Shown in pieces: positions 1 through 9,076 of a stretch of DNA of 64,000 nucleotides (position 1 is its first letter; each line of letters starts with the position of its first letter). Made by a program: the position numbers and the translations under genes. A model generated the notes under the pieces. The model had not been told where the DNA came from. It saw only the letters and a program-made list of their open reading frames with translations, and made no database searches. The stretch covers positions 124,001-188,000 of the forward strand of contig JBKEEJ010000002.1 in the NCBI GenBank assembly GCA_047777345.1, written 5' to 3'. The stretch comes from Anaerocolumna sp047777345 (GTDB lineage Bacteria; Bacillota; Clostridia; Lachnospirales; Lachnospiraceae).

Positions 1-241
1 CACAGCTTATTTCTTTTTCAGTTTGTCCGGTTCCATGCGGATTATTGTTGTAATAATTACCTAATATGGAAGAAAGCAAACTTCCCAAAGTCAGCTCCTG
101 ATCCATAAAAGCGGTACCCATAGGAAATGAAGTATATTCAGCAGCACACTCCTCACATAAATGTTGTTCTGTCTTTTGACCATTTATAATTTCAGTGTAA
201 TATATTTTAGCTTCGTTTTTCTTACACTTACTGCATAACAT
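1..241 (-). CDS. mcsA: McsA-like zinc protein (protein-arginine kinase activator), 5' part
   Basis: The start codon is ATG at 241, seven bases after a GGAGG site, and the frame stays open to the left edge, so only about 80 N-terminal residues are present. The protein begins MLCSKCKKNEAKIYY and later has CEEC, the paired CxxC zinc-binding arrangement of McsA/YacH-type proteins. In Firmicutes McsA activates the McsB arginine kinase that marks proteins for ClpCP. The gene follows the GntR gene by 65 bp on the same strand, so the two are probably cotranscribed. The UvrB/UvrC-like C-terminus expected for McsA lies outside the window, so the call rests on the N-terminus only. Confidence 0.75.
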   Translation of the reverse strand, partial: MLCSKCKKNEAKIYYTEIINGQKTEQHLCEECAAEYTSFPMGTAFMDQELTLGSLLSSILGNYYNNNPHGTGQTEKEISC

Positions 242-305
242 AGTAACTACCTCCTTTATACAATACCGGTTAACAACAACTTAACTTCCTTTGATAGTTA
301 CCTGG

Positions 306-686
306 TTACTTTGTTGATGAGGAGAATTCATGAAAAATATTGTCCACAATCTCATGAACTTCTTCACAGCTTATTTTCTTACATACAGCTTTCGCCAGTA
401 TAACTTTCAAATCATTTACCAACTCTTCCATGGCTTTATATTTGTCGCGATTAATTGAAACAACGGTACCCCTTCTTCGATCCAGTTTTACATAGCCTTC
501 TTGCTTTAACATAGTATATGCTTTATTAACAGTGTGCATGTTAATTCCAATGTCTTCTGCCAGTTCACGAACAGAAGGCAGATTATCTCCTTCTCTGAAC
601 TCTTCACTAGCAATTCCGAAAATGATTTGATTTCTAAGCTGGATGTAAAATGCTTCATCACTGTTAAAATCTATGTTAACGATCAA
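306..686 (-). CDS. GntR-family transcriptional regulator, YtrA type
   Basis: A 126-residue protein whose N-terminal 70 residues form a GntR winged helix: AFYIQLRNQI, then LPSVRELAEDIGIN and HTVNKAYTMLKQEGYV. The short helical tail (about 50 residues) fits the YtrA subfamily, which lacks a large effector domain. I chose TTG at 686 because AGGAGG lies seven bases before it; the GTG at 695 overlaps that ribosome site. A sigma-A promoter and an inverted repeat over its -10 lie just upstream, so autoregulation is likely. It sits in front of the mcsA-like gene, where CtsR is found in many Firmicutes. YtrA regulators often control ABC transporter genes, but none is adjacent here. Confidence 0.85.
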   Translation of the reverse strand: MIVNIDFNSDEAFYIQLRNQIIFGIASEEFREGDNLPSVRELAEDIGINMHTVNKAYTMLKQEGYVKLDRRRGTVVSINRDKYKAMEELVNDLKVILAKAVCKKISCEEVHEIVDNIFHEFSSSTK

Positions 687-716
687 ATCATCCACCTCCT
701 GTTGTCCGTTATATTT

Positions 717-755
717 GTTATATTATTAGTATAACAGATTAAACAATATTGTCAA
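717..755 (-). promoter_or_regulatory. Promoter and probable operator of the GntR gene
   Basis: On the minus strand TTGACA (750-755) and TATACT (728-733) are separated by 16 bases. The inverted repeat GTTATA-N7-TATAAC (717-735) covers the -10 box, a typical position for a repressor site. Binding by the adjacent GntR protein is inference. Confidence 0.7.
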
Positions 756-771
756 GCTTTTTCACATATAA

Positions 772-2061
772 TTATTGTTCGCCTATATCTTCCTTATCAT
801 CTTTCTTTTTTAAATAAACCCGTATCAAAGCCACAGACAACAGAATGCAGACAGAACCCAGTACCCCTGCAAGAATACCCATTGAAATTAACTTATCTTT
901 GTATTCTTCCGACCGGATCAGTTCTTCCGGCATTACTACTTTACCGCCTTCCCCGGCAGCTTTTACATAACGCTGGAGAGTTTCTTCCTTTCTGTCATAT
1001 TGATAAAATCCGGTTTCCCCGTTTTCATTCATGACATAAAGAAGCAGAAAATCGCTGTCCAAATCATCGGAAGGCGTAAATGCCGTAACTTTTTGTGAAT
1101 CCAGTATCAAAGATGTTTCCGTAAACCCATCCGGTATCTGTACCTCTTCTGTCGGTTCCAGCACACGGTACCGGTAACCGTTTTGGATATATAAATCATC
1201 TCCTTCTCTTATTAAGACCAGCTTTCCGATTTGGGCAAAATTATCTCCCTTATTATTATATTCTTCTTTGCTTTTATCATTGTCATCCAAAGTATCCCCA
1301 TCGTTTGTTTCCTTGGTATCTTCTGTGCCTTTATCCTGCCTTACGGCTGTTATGGTATATTCTTTTATATGGCCTGACTCTGCCTTTACTTTAATACGCA
1401 ATTTATTATTGCCAACGGAAAGCTTTTCATTACCATCAATGGTAACATTGGCGTTTTCGTCTTCCGGCACAGCGCTTATAACGATTCTTTCATCCTCATA
1501 TTTTAAATCTACCGTATACTTGGTAACATCCTTATCAAAATCCGGTGATAATTTACCGGGGCTTACCTTTAATGATTTAAGATTTGCGTTATCCGAAGCA
1601 GATTTTGCAGCTTTTACCTCAATTTTAATACTGTTGCTGGACACGGACATATCATTGCCGGATTCGGCCTCATAAACCTCAGGCTTGTCTTTTATAGCAA
1701 TTTCACTGACACCAATTGTCTTAGCCTTAAACTTAATAGCATACTTTCTGGATGTATCCTGACCCGCAGGATTCTTATCCGTTAACTTTAATAAACCTTC
1801 TCCCCCTGCAATAAAAGAGGCATCCGTTTTAAATTCCAGTACATCGGCATCATATGTTATATAGGCTACAAAATCACCCAGTTTAACATCCGAAGATATG
1901 GTTAAATATACGATAATGTCATCACCGACCTGAGGTTTTTGCGTATCCGTGCTTAAAGTTATAGTTGCACTTTCCGCAAAACACTTTTTCCCAGGTAAGA
2001 ACAATATGCCAAAAAACAAAACAGATAGAATCAGATAAAAAAATTTTTTTGAATTTTTCAT
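772..2061 (-). CDS. Membrane-anchored cohesin-like / cadherin-like beta-sandwich protein
   Basis: A 429-residue surface protein. Residues 1-30 are a signal peptide ending near CFAES. Residues 33-150 resemble a cohesin-type beta sandwich (ITLSTDTQKPQVGDDIIVYL, then FVAYITYDADVLEF). Residues 160-243 carry the cadherin-like beta-sandwich pattern (NANLKSLKVSPGKLSP, then KYTVDL and EYTITAVRQD). An acidic, low-complexity linker follows (245-275). A hydrophobic helix near residues 392-415 and a KKKDDKED tail anchor it in the membrane. It probably acts outside the cell in protein-protein or wall contacts; no enzyme motif is visible. The cohesin assignment is by pattern only, and I see no dockerin partner nearby. 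It has its own start site and follows a terminator-like stem. Confidence 0.65.
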   Translation of the reverse strand: MKNSKKFFYLILSVLFFGILFLPGKKCFAESATITLSTDTQKPQVGDDIIVYLTISSDVKLGDFVAYITYDADVLEFKTDASFIAGGEGLLKLTDKNPAGQDTSRKYAIKFKAKTIGVSEIAIKDKPEVYEAESGNDMSVSSNSIKIEVKAAKSASDNANLKSLKVSPGKLSPDFDKDVTKYTVDLKYEDERIVISAVPEDENANVTIDGNEKLSVGNNKLRIKVKAESGHIKEYTITAVRQDKGTEDTKETNDGDTLDDNDKSKEEYNNKGDNFAQIGKLVLIREGDDLYIQNGYRYRVLEPTEEVQIPDGFTETSLILDSQKVTAFTPSDDLDSDFLLLYVMNENGETGFYQYDRKEETLQRYVKAAGEGGKVVMPEELIRSEEYKDKLISMGILAGVLGSVCILLSVALIRVYLKKKDDKEDIGEQ

Positions 2062-2180
2062 TGGTTTCTCCTTTAAACTAAGTATTTCTATGAGTTTCTT
2101 CCCATATTCGCAGATAAAAACGAAATTCTGTCAATCACCTTTATCACCGGTAAAATACGTCCAAACTTCCAAATGATAAA

Positions 2181-2262
2181 AAGAACCTGTCCAAACTCTG
2201 ATTCCTGCACTTTTTAATATTTAACCATAAGTGCTTCTTTCCAAAGTTTAGTACAGGTTCTT
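2181..2262 (-). terminator. Branched stem-loop downstream of the glucosaminidase gene
   Basis: A ten-base perfect inverted repeat, AAGAACCTGT (2181-2190) with ACAGGTTCTT (2253-2262), closes an 82-nt structure. It contains further pairings: AAACT with AGTTT, and GCACTT with AAGTGC around an AT-rich loop. Read on the minus strand the last arm ends in TTCTTTTTATC, so it can act as a terminator for the gene that ends at 2272. The nested stems are more elaborate than an ordinary terminator. Confidence 0.6.
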
Positions 2263-2271
2263 CCTTATTTC

Positions 2272-4554
2272 TTATTGAGATTCTCTAACCACTTGTATCA
2301 GATATTCCCTTATATCTCCGTTTTCCGCAGTGACGGTAATAACCACATCATTTATGCCTTCCTGCAAAGGAATTGTTCCGGTTCCGGACACAGTGGCTTT
2401 TTTGCTGACTGGCGTTGCAGTTACATTAATTTGGGTAACTGACCCATCCACAATCAGGGAATAAACCTGATCCTTTGTGAGATCAAAAGTTGGTGTCAGA
2501 CTATAACCTTCCACTTTTAATGTCTTAAGCCAGTTATTGGGATTTAATTTAGGCGCAGGAAGAGGTGCCGGTTCCTCCGGCATATTTTCATATACCGGTA
2601 TGCTGAATACTATGGGGGTTTCCGCCATAACGCTGTATGCGGCATATGTTTTTTTCGCCTCCGCATTGGGTGCCTCAATATTGGACATATACTGATGAGA
2701 AAAGGTACTGGTAGATGTCACATTAAATTTCTGCAGATAAACGGTATTCTGTCCCCTGTTTATGTACGTACTTCCTATGATATAGGCGCCGCCCACAATG
2801 GCATCATAAGGGTTGTCCCAAGGGATTCGGTAAAGTTGGTTTAAAGTTTTATTAGATGTGCCGTTTTTCGCATATTTTAGTCCGTTAATGACAGCACCGC
2901 CGGAAGCCGTACTGTTCGTTGCTCCGATATTGTAGAAATTATACAAACCTTCGTAACCTGGTACGGTTCCGGAAACACTGGAACTTAAGGTAGTGGTTCC
3001 CGTAACTACTTCCTGTTTAACCCGGCTTGCCAAATGATAGGGACTGACACCGGAATACTGCGCCGCATCCATAAAGGTTTGCGAATAGGTTATTTCCACA
3101 TTATTTCCGATGTCATCCAAATATGTATATGTCTTATTATACAAGGGCGTATTATATAAAATTCCTTCCACACCGGTTATATTCTGATATTCACTTTTAA
3201 AAGTTAACAGTTCAAACTGGAATATACTTTTTTCCGTTAAAAAGTTTCTGGGGTCCATATAATATTCCAGAGCTTCCTTGGACGGAGTAACCCAGGTGGA
3301 GCCGTCAAAAGGAATAAACGTATCCGTTGACCAGTTATAGGCTCCGGGCTCCAGCGACTTCCATTCAATACTTTTGCCATTGGAAATTAAATTAACACCC
3401 AAAGCGCTTTCTTTTGTAATAACCGTATTCCAGTTAAGACCCGTATGAAAAGCTTCAAAAACCCAGGTTGGATGCAGGCTGTGCAATTCCCTTAAATAGG
3501 GCTTATAGCTTTCCGGAAATCCCTGACCAGTCATCCAGCTTTCGAATTCTTCATCGGAAAGTACCGTTGAAGGCTGGTCTGTGGTGGTTGGAGTCGGTGT
3601 TGGAGCAGGGGTTACTGCAGATGTTTGGGTTGGAGTTGGCGTTGGCGTGACAGTTGGGGTTGGCGTAGGTGTAACCGTTGTATTCTCACTAGTTTTAGCG
3701 GATGTTTTTTGAAACAAAACCTTGTTGCCGGGGATATAGCCGCTCATGTTTACCTTACTTACCGTAAAGCTTGCTAAAAACCACTTTTTCCCCTTGGAAT
3801 CCGTAACCTCCTTTGTCAGGGTTATTTCCGTTTTATTGCTTAGGGTTATTGCCTTTCCCTTTTTATTGGTTAAATTCTTATAACTGTCTCCCGGTCCCGT
3901 TTTTATATTTACTTTTGTTTTGCTGTTAACTGTTGCTTTTATGCTTTTGGTTTTGGATAATGTCAGTTTCACGTAATCACTGAGCACATAGCCGGTTTTC
4001 GTCTTACCGTTTAATTTGTAGCTTATCCGATACCACTTTTTTGAATTAACCATGGATTCGCTTAACACGGTTACCTTATGACTTTTAGGAAGAGATGCCA
4101 GCTTCTTGCTTGCCGTTGAAGCTTTTTGCCTTACGTTTAAATTGGTAGCGGTAACGGTGCCGGCTAAATTTAAATTGGACGATGTGGTACTTTTTGCAGT
4201 AAAAGAGCTGTTACCGGAAGTCCCCGTTGTTTTCGTCCCAGAAGTTTTCACATAGTCTCCTAGTACGTAGCCTTCCAGCTTTTTCCCGTTAAATGTAAAG
4301 GATATTTTATACCAGCCATTTTTTTCACCTGTAATAGTTATTTTCTCACCTTTTTTAAAAAATGCGTAACTTCCGTTGACCGTAACCTTGTCATAATTCG
4401 TCCCCGGACCAGTTCGAACATACAAACTGGATGCAGTGACTTCACCGGTTGTTGCGGCAGATGCGATGGAATCTCTGTTTATAATCCCATAAGGGGTTAT
4501 AAGACACAAACACAACATCAGTAACATCCATCCCAAAAACTTACGTTTTTTCAT
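2272..4554 (-). CDS. Secreted SH3b-domain endo-beta-N-acetylglucosaminidase (wall hydrolase)
   Basis: A 760-residue exported protein. The start ATG at 4554 follows GGAGGAAGCAGGAA; an upstream in-frame ATG at 4602 has no such site. Residues 1-35 are a signal peptide. Three bacterial SH3 repeats follow (about 38-105, 130-195 and 205-280; SLYVRTGPGTNYDKV, NLNVRQKASTASKKL, VNIKTGPGDSYKNL). A Thr-Pro linker spans about 290-335. A LytD/glucosaminidase-type catalytic domain follows (about 340-640), with LASRVKQEVV as the likely catalytic-Glu helix. A C-terminal cadherin-like beta-sandwich covers about 670-760. It should cleave peptidoglycan glycan strands outside the cell. It is a single-gene unit with a TATAAT-type -10 near 4645-4660. 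Confidence 0.85.
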   Translation of the reverse strand: MKKRKFLGWMLLMLCLCLITPYGIINRDSIASAATTGEVTASSLYVRTGPGTNYDKVTVNGSYAFFKKGEKITITGEKNGWYKISFTFNGKKLEGYVLGDYVKTSGTKTTGTSGNSSFTAKSTTSSNLNLAGTVTATNLNVRQKASTASKKLASLPKSHKVTVLSESMVNSKKWYRISYKLNGKTKTGYVLSDYVKLTLSKTKSIKATVNSKTKVNIKTGPGDSYKNLTNKKGKAITLSNKTEITLTKEVTDSKGKKWFLASFTVSKVNMSGYIPGNKVLFQKTSAKTSENTTVTPTPTPTVTPTPTPTQTSAVTPAPTPTPTTTDQPSTVLSDEEFESWMTGQGFPESYKPYLRELHSLHPTWVFEAFHTGLNWNTVITKESALGVNLISNGKSIEWKSLEPGAYNWSTDTFIPFDGSTWVTPSKEALEYYMDPRNFLTEKSIFQFELLTFKSEYQNITGVEGILYNTPLYNKTYTYLDDIGNNVEITYSQTFMDAAQYSGVSPYHLASRVKQEVVTGTTTLSSSVSGTVPGYEGLYNFYNIGATNSTASGGAVINGLKYAKNGTSNKTLNQLYRIPWDNPYDAIVGGAYIIGSTYINRGQNTVYLQKFNVTSTSTFSHQYMSNIEAPNAEAKKTYAAYSVMAETPIVFSIPVYENMPEEPAPLPAPKLNPNNWLKTLKVEGYSLTPTFDLTKDQVYSLIVDGSVTQINVTATPVSKKATVSGTGTIPLQEGINDVVITVTAENGDIREYLIQVVRESQ

Positions 4555-4710
4555 TTCCTGCTTCCTCCTGTAATAATCGCCACATGACTGGTATAAATTC
4601 ACTATTTGAAAAAATAGTCATATTTGGCATACCCTTGCCATTTTTTCATATATTATAAAATACTTATGGCACTTCTGTGACAAAATACGCAAATTTTGTC
4701 AAAACAAAAT

Positions 4711-4821
4711 GCGAAACTCTTAGCTTGCGGCTTATTGCATGTTTTTGCCATGGGCCTCTAAAATTGGAGGTATGACTTTTAAAGAAATAAACATTAGCCG
4801 ACATGAAGCTAAGAGTTTCGC
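4711..4821 (-). terminator. Long inverted-repeat element after purD
   Basis: A perfect 16-bp inverted repeat, GCGAAACTCTTAGCTT (4711-4726) with its complement at 4806-4821, encloses 79 bases. Inside are CGGCT/AGCCG and a CCTC/GAGG hairpin. On the minus strand the stem is followed by ATTTTGTTTTG, so it may terminate the purine operon. The length and long loop are unusual for a plain terminator. Confidence 0.55.
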
Positions 4822-4870
4822 AATCATATAAATTTTATATTTACGCTTTCAGGAAATGAAAATTTATCGT

Positions 4871-6142
4871 TTAAGCCTCGTCAATGGCTTTGCCGATATC
4901 TTTTCGCATATACTTATTTTTAAAAGAAACCCATTTGGCAGCTTCATAGGCATTTTCCCTGGCAGTTTTTAGATCTTTACCTGTGGCGGTAATCCCCAAA
5001 ACCCTTCCGCCGTTTGTAACAACACCTTCTGCTGTTTTTTTGGTTCCCGCATGAAAAGCAAAATATCCTTCTTTGCCTTTAAATTTATCCAGGCCCTTTA
5101 TTAAGTACCCTGTTTCATAATGTCCCGGATAACCGCCAGAAGCCAGAATAACACACACCGCCGCGTTTTCTTCAAAGTCCAGACTAATTTCATCTAATCT
5201 GCCGTCGAAACAGGCTTCCATCACTTCAATCATATCATTCTTCATCCTTGGCAGAACAACCTGCGCTTCCGGATCCCCGAATCTGGCATTATACTCTAAT
5301 ACCTTTGGCCCGTCATCCGTTAGCATAAGGCCGAAAAACAGGATTCCGGTAAAATCTCTGCCTTCCGCCTTCATGGCATCCAGAGTTGGCTGATAAATAT
5401 GTTTCATACAATAGTCATGGATTTCTTCTGTATAAAAAGGGCTGGGCGAGAAAGTCCCCATTCCACCTGTGTTAAGTCCCTTATCCCCATCCAGGGCACG
5501 TTTATGGTCCTGGGCACTGGTCATAGGTTTAATATGGGTGCCGTCACAGAAAGCCAGTACGGATACTTCTCTGCCTTTTAAAAACTCTTCCACCACCAGA
5601 CGGTCACCGGCTGCACCAAACTTTTTATCCAGCATAATGGTTTTTACGCCTTCTTTGGCTTCTTCCAGGCTGCCGCAGATTAACACGCCTTTTCCAAGGG
5701 CCAGGCCATCGGCTTTTAATACCACAGGGAACTTACAGGATTCCAAATAGGCTATGGCCGAATGAGGATTGTCAAAAACTTCGTATGAGGCTGTGGGAAT
5801 CTTGTATTTTTTCATCAATTTTTTTGCATATGCTTTGGATCCTTCAATGATGGCGGCCTTTTTATCCGGGCCAAAAACTTTTAGATGCTTATTCTTAAAA
5901 ACGTCCACAATGCCTCCTACCAAAGGATCATCCGGGCCGACTATGGTCAAATCTACTTCTTTTTCCGCTGCGAAATCGGCTAATTTTTCAAATTCCATTA
6001 CACCAATATTTACACATTCCCCATATTCTTCCATTCCGGCATTTCCCGGAGCACAGTATATCTTTTCCACCCGTTTGCTTTTGGATACTGTATAAGCTAT
6101 TGCATGTTCCCTGCCACCTGATCCGATAATTAATACTTTCAT
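4871..6142 (-). CDS. purD: Phosphoribosylamine-glycine ligase
   Basis: A 423-residue ATP-grasp ligase of purine synthesis that joins glycine to phosphoribosylamine to give GAR. It begins MKVLIIGSGGREHAI, the PurD N-domain signature. It contains PVVLKADGLALGKGV (ATP-grasp A domain), GGMGTFSPSP and the metal-site region LEYNARFGDPEAQVVLPR. Length is normal for the family. I use ATG at 6142, with AGGAAG upstream; the in-frame TTG one codon earlier is less likely. It is the last gene of the purE-purM-purN-purD series, 92 bp after purN. The inverted repeat at 4711-4821 may end the transcript. Confidence 0.97.
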   Translation of the reverse strand: MKVLIIGSGGREHAIAYTVSKSKRVEKIYCAPGNAGMEEYGECVNIGVMEFEKLADFAAEKEVDLTIVGPDDPLVGGIVDVFKNKHLKVFGPDKKAAIIEGSKAYAKKLMKKYKIPTASYEVFDNPHSAIAYLESCKFPVVLKADGLALGKGVLICGSLEEAKEGVKTIMLDKKFGAAGDRLVVEEFLKGREVSVLAFCDGTHIKPMTSAQDHKRALDGDKGLNTGGMGTFSPSPFYTEEIHDYCMKHIYQPTLDAMKAEGRDFTGILFFGLMLTDDGPKVLEYNARFGDPEAQVVLPRMKNDMIEVMEACFDGRLDEISLDFEENAAVCVILASGGYPGHYETGYLIKGLDKFKGKEGYFAFHAGTKKTAEGVVTNGGRVLGITATGKDLKTARENAYEAAKWVSFKNKYMRKDIGKAIDEA

Positions 6143-6234
6143 CAACCCTACTTCCTTTCACCTGACATACTTATGAAAAACAGAAAAATAGAACTTCATA
6201 TTCATATAAGTCTTTGGAGCTTTATCAAATTATT

Positions 6235-6864
6235 TCATTTATTGGTTATAAAAACCCGGTTTCCTTCCACCTTCAGCCTGTTTTCTGCAATAAGTTCAAT
6301 GGCCTTGGGAAGTATGTGCCATTCCGCTTCTTCCATAACTCTTCTTTGCAATACTTCCGGCGTATCATTATCCCGAACTTCTACTGCTTTCTGCAGGATA
6401 ATGGGGCCGGTATCCGTTCCCTCGTCCACAAAATGTACGGTGGCTCCGGTTATCTTAACCCCTCTTTTTAATACAGCTTCATGGACTTTCAGACCATAAT
6501 ACCCTGTACCGCAAAAAGCAGGTATTAGTGACGGATGTATGTTAATAATTTTATTGGCGTAATTTTTGACTAACTGTTCCGGCAAAATAACCAGGTACCC
6601 GGCCAATACGATTAAATCTACCTTGTTACAGTTAATTTCCGATAAGAGAGCCTTCTCAAAGGCTTCCTTTGTTTCATAATCCTTCGGGGAAATCACAGCG
6701 GTTTTTATGCCGTGCTTCTTAGCCCGCTCCAGTGCGTAAGCACCACTTTTGCTGCTGATAACCACTTCAATTGACACATTTTTTAAGACACCCTGTTCAA
6801 TCTTATCAATAATAGCCTGAAGATTGGTGCCGCCTCCTGATACTAAAACCGCAATTTTTAACAT
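6235..6864 (-). CDS. purN: Phosphoribosylglycinamide formyltransferase
   Basis: A 209-residue formyl-THF-dependent GAR transformylase, third step of de novo purine synthesis. It begins MLKIAVLVSGGGTNLQAIID and carries INIHPSLIPAFCG (catalytic His of the HPSL motif) and GATVHFVDEGTDTGPII (catalytic Asp region). Length is typical of PurN. Its start overlaps the end of purM by seven bases, which implies translational coupling. No sign of damage. Confidence 0.97.
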   Translation of the reverse strand: MLKIAVLVSGGGTNLQAIIDKIEQGVLKNVSIEVVISSKSGAYALERAKKHGIKTAVISPKDYETKEAFEKALLSEINCNKVDLIVLAGYLVILPEQLVKNYANKIINIHPSLIPAFCGTGYYGLKVHEAVLKRGVKITGATVHFVDEGTDTGPIILQKAVEVRDNDTPEVLQRRVMEEAEWHILPKAIELIAENRLKVEGNRVFITNK

Positions 6865-7883
6865 ATGGTTACGCCCTTCTCTCCTGCCTTTATTTCTCCT
6901 AACAGGTATCCTGTTTCTCCTGCCGCTTTTAGCAAATCAAGGGTTTTATCAGCATCCGAACTGTCTACCGCAATCATCATTCCGATTCCCATATTAAAGG
7001 TGTTATACATAACACGTTCTTCTATATTACCATCTACGGACAGCATTCCAAAAATGGGAGGAATCTCATATCTGTCTTTATAAATTACCGCATGTGTACC
7101 TTCCCGCAGCATTCTCGGAACATTTTCATAAAATCCGCCGCCGGTAATATGACAACAGGCCTTTATGGCCACACCGCCTTCCTTCACATTTTTTAAGGCA
7201 TTCACATATATTTTGGTAGGAGTTAATAATACTTCGCCCAGGGTAGCACCCAAAGATTCATAATAGGTATCCAAAGCATCCCTTTTCATATTTAATACTT
7301 TTCGCACCAGGGAATACCCATTGCTGTGTATACCGGATGAGGCGATTCCGATAATACTATCTTTTTCCTTTAGATTGCTGCCGTCAGTCATCTGTTTCTT
7401 GTCCACAATACCTACGGCAAATCCTGCCAGGTCATACTCCTCTTCCGGATAAAAGTCTGGCATTTCCGCTGTTTCACCACCTATTAAAGCAGCATTTGCC
7501 TGTTTGCACCCCTCTGCCACCCCCTTTACAATGGATGCAATTTTTTCAGGTTCATTTTTACCGCAGGCAATATAATCCAGAAAAAATAAAGGTTCAGCCC
7601 CCGAACAGGCAATATCGTTTACGCACATGGCCACACAATCTATGCCAACCGTATCGTGCTTATCCAAAAGGAAAGCCAGTTTCAGTTTTGTTCCCACGCC
7701 GTCTGTCCCGGATACCAATACAGGCTCATCCATATTTTTAAAATTTTTTAAGGAAAAGGCACCGGAAAATCCTCCGATTCCGGTAAGTACTTCCCTTCGC
7801 ATGGTCCCCTTAATATGTTCTTTCATGAGTTCAACTGCTTTGTATCCTGCTTCAATATCCACTCCTGCCTTTTTGTAATCCAT
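6858..7883 (-). CDS. purM: Phosphoribosylformylglycinamidine cyclo-ligase (AIR synthetase)
   Basis: A 341-residue AIR synthetase that makes aminoimidazole ribotide from FGAM with ATP. The start is ATG at 7883, seven bases after AGGAGG; this gives the family-typical MDYKKAGVDIEAGYKAV. Conserved blocks are GIGGFSGAFSL, GTDGVGTKLKLAF, GGETAEMPDFY and CHITGGGFYENVPR. It overlaps purN and lies 492 bp after purE, so an additional promoter between purE and purM is possible. Confidence 0.97.
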   Translation of the reverse strand: MDYKKAGVDIEAGYKAVELMKEHIKGTMRREVLTGIGGFSGAFSLKNFKNMDEPVLVSGTDGVGTKLKLAFLLDKHDTVGIDCVAMCVNDIACSGAEPLFFLDYIACGKNEPEKIASIVKGVAEGCKQANAALIGGETAEMPDFYPEEEYDLAGFAVGIVDKKQMTDGSNLKEKDSIIGIASSGIHSNGYSLVRKVLNMKRDALDTYYESLGATLGEVLLTPTKIYVNALKNVKEGGVAIKACCHITGGGFYENVPRMLREGTHAVIYKDRYEIPPIFGMLSVDGNIEERVMYNTFNMGIGMMIAVDSSDADKTLDLLKAAGETGYLLGEIKAGEKGVTIC

Positions 7884-8375
7884 GGTAAATCCTCCTTTTT
7901 GATTTTCGTTTGTATTAACCATTTGTATAAACAGGCAGTTACCACTGTCATACAACCGTCATTTACTCAATTTGAAAACCTGACATACATTTTATGTAAC
8001 TTATTTTATCATACCCCATAATATTTGTCCCGATTTTCAGTTTCATTAATTACTTATGGTGTTTATAAGCATTGTTAATAAAAATAAGTTTTCTATTAGT
8101 ATTTGATATAAACTACCCGGACATTAAAGTGATCCATATATTCTATGAAATATAAAAGCGGCTGCAGCATAATTCATTTGGTACCGTAAGAACAGCAACA
8201 CATATAACACATGTGCTTATTCCTGTGCCTACGCCATTTTTCTATGCAACAGCCACATTTTATATTAACTTATATTAACTTTTTACATTGCCTTTTTTTT
8301 CATATTACTCAAAAGTTGCAATATATTATTCTAAAATTGCTATTAAGTCCTTTGGATAATCCAATATTGCCTTTT
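7884..8375. other. Intergenic stretch between purE and purM, with a decayed palindrome
   Basis: No convincing gene is present in these 492 bases. Positions 8158-8257 hold an imperfect inverted repeat: GGCTGCAGCATAA on the left and the complement of GGCTGTTGCATA on the right. Its ends resemble those of the larger palindromic elements at 19675-19896 and 30516-30727, so it may be a worn copy. The rest is AT-rich and I see no riboswitch in it. Confidence 0.5.
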
Positions 8376-8891
8376 TCACATTTGCTTTAAATAAGCTTCA
8401 TAACCTATCTCGGCTAATTTTTCCGATTTTTCCTGAACACTTTCCTTTAATTTTTCCGAATATGCTTTAATCCGTTCTAAAAGTTCCGGATCGGAAGCCG
8501 CCAAAATTTTAGCAGCCAGTAACCCTGCATTCAGGGCTCCGTTAATGGCTACCGTAGCAACCGGTATGCCTCCCGGCATCTGAACAATCGAATACAGGGA
8601 ATCTACTCCGCCTAAAGACTTGGTCATAATTGGCACGCCAATCACAGGCAAGGGAAAGATTGCCGCCGTCATCCCGGGAAGATGTGCCGCGCCACCGGCT
8701 CCGGCAATAATTACTTTATAGCCTTTTTCTTCTGCCGATTTGGCATAATCATAAAATACATCCGGCATCCTGTGTGCTGAAATAATAGTAATATCATACT
8801 CCACTTTCAGAACATCCAAAACTTCCGCAGCCTTTTTCATGATAGGAAGGTCCGAATCACTTCCCATTACGATTCCTACTTTTGCCGCCAT
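8376..8891 (-). CDS. purE: N5-carboxyaminoimidazole ribonucleotide mutase
   Basis: A 171-residue class I PurE, which moves the carboxylate of N5-CAIR to give CAIR. The start ATG at 8891 follows GCGAGGATGAAAAC; a further TTG upstream in frame has no ribosome site. Signature blocks are VGIVMGSDSDLPIMKKA, IISAHRMPD (catalytic SAHR) and IAGAGGAAHLPGM. It is the first purine gene of the cluster. No purK is adjacent, so CAIR synthesis must rely on a purK elsewhere or on free CO2 chemistry. Confidence 0.96.
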   Translation of the reverse strand: MAAKVGIVMGSDSDLPIMKKAAEVLDVLKVEYDITIISAHRMPDVFYDYAKSAEEKGYKVIIAGAGGAAHLPGMTAAIFPLPVIGVPIMTKSLGGVDSLYSIVQMPGGIPVATVAINGALNAGLLAAKILAASDPELLERIKAYSEKLKESVQEKSEKLAEIGYEAYLKQM

Positions 8892-9076
8892 GTTTTCATC
8901 CTCGCTTTCATTCTTTTTATTCAATTCTTTTGATAACTATGTATTTCAAAAATAGAACTATCAGAATTATCTGAAATCAAAAACAGAATAACTGTTTATT
9001 ATTTCACACGCAAGTAACAAAATCATCATTAGCGTCATGCACAACTTCCTTAAGGTTTCCTGACTTACAGGATTTC

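Noticed and set aside
534..734. Plus-strand frame opposite the GntR gene
   Set aside because: It is the shadow of a clear GntR gene and has no ribosome site.
8892..9076. Purine riboswitch before purE
   Set aside because: No purine-aptamer core is visible in the leader region.
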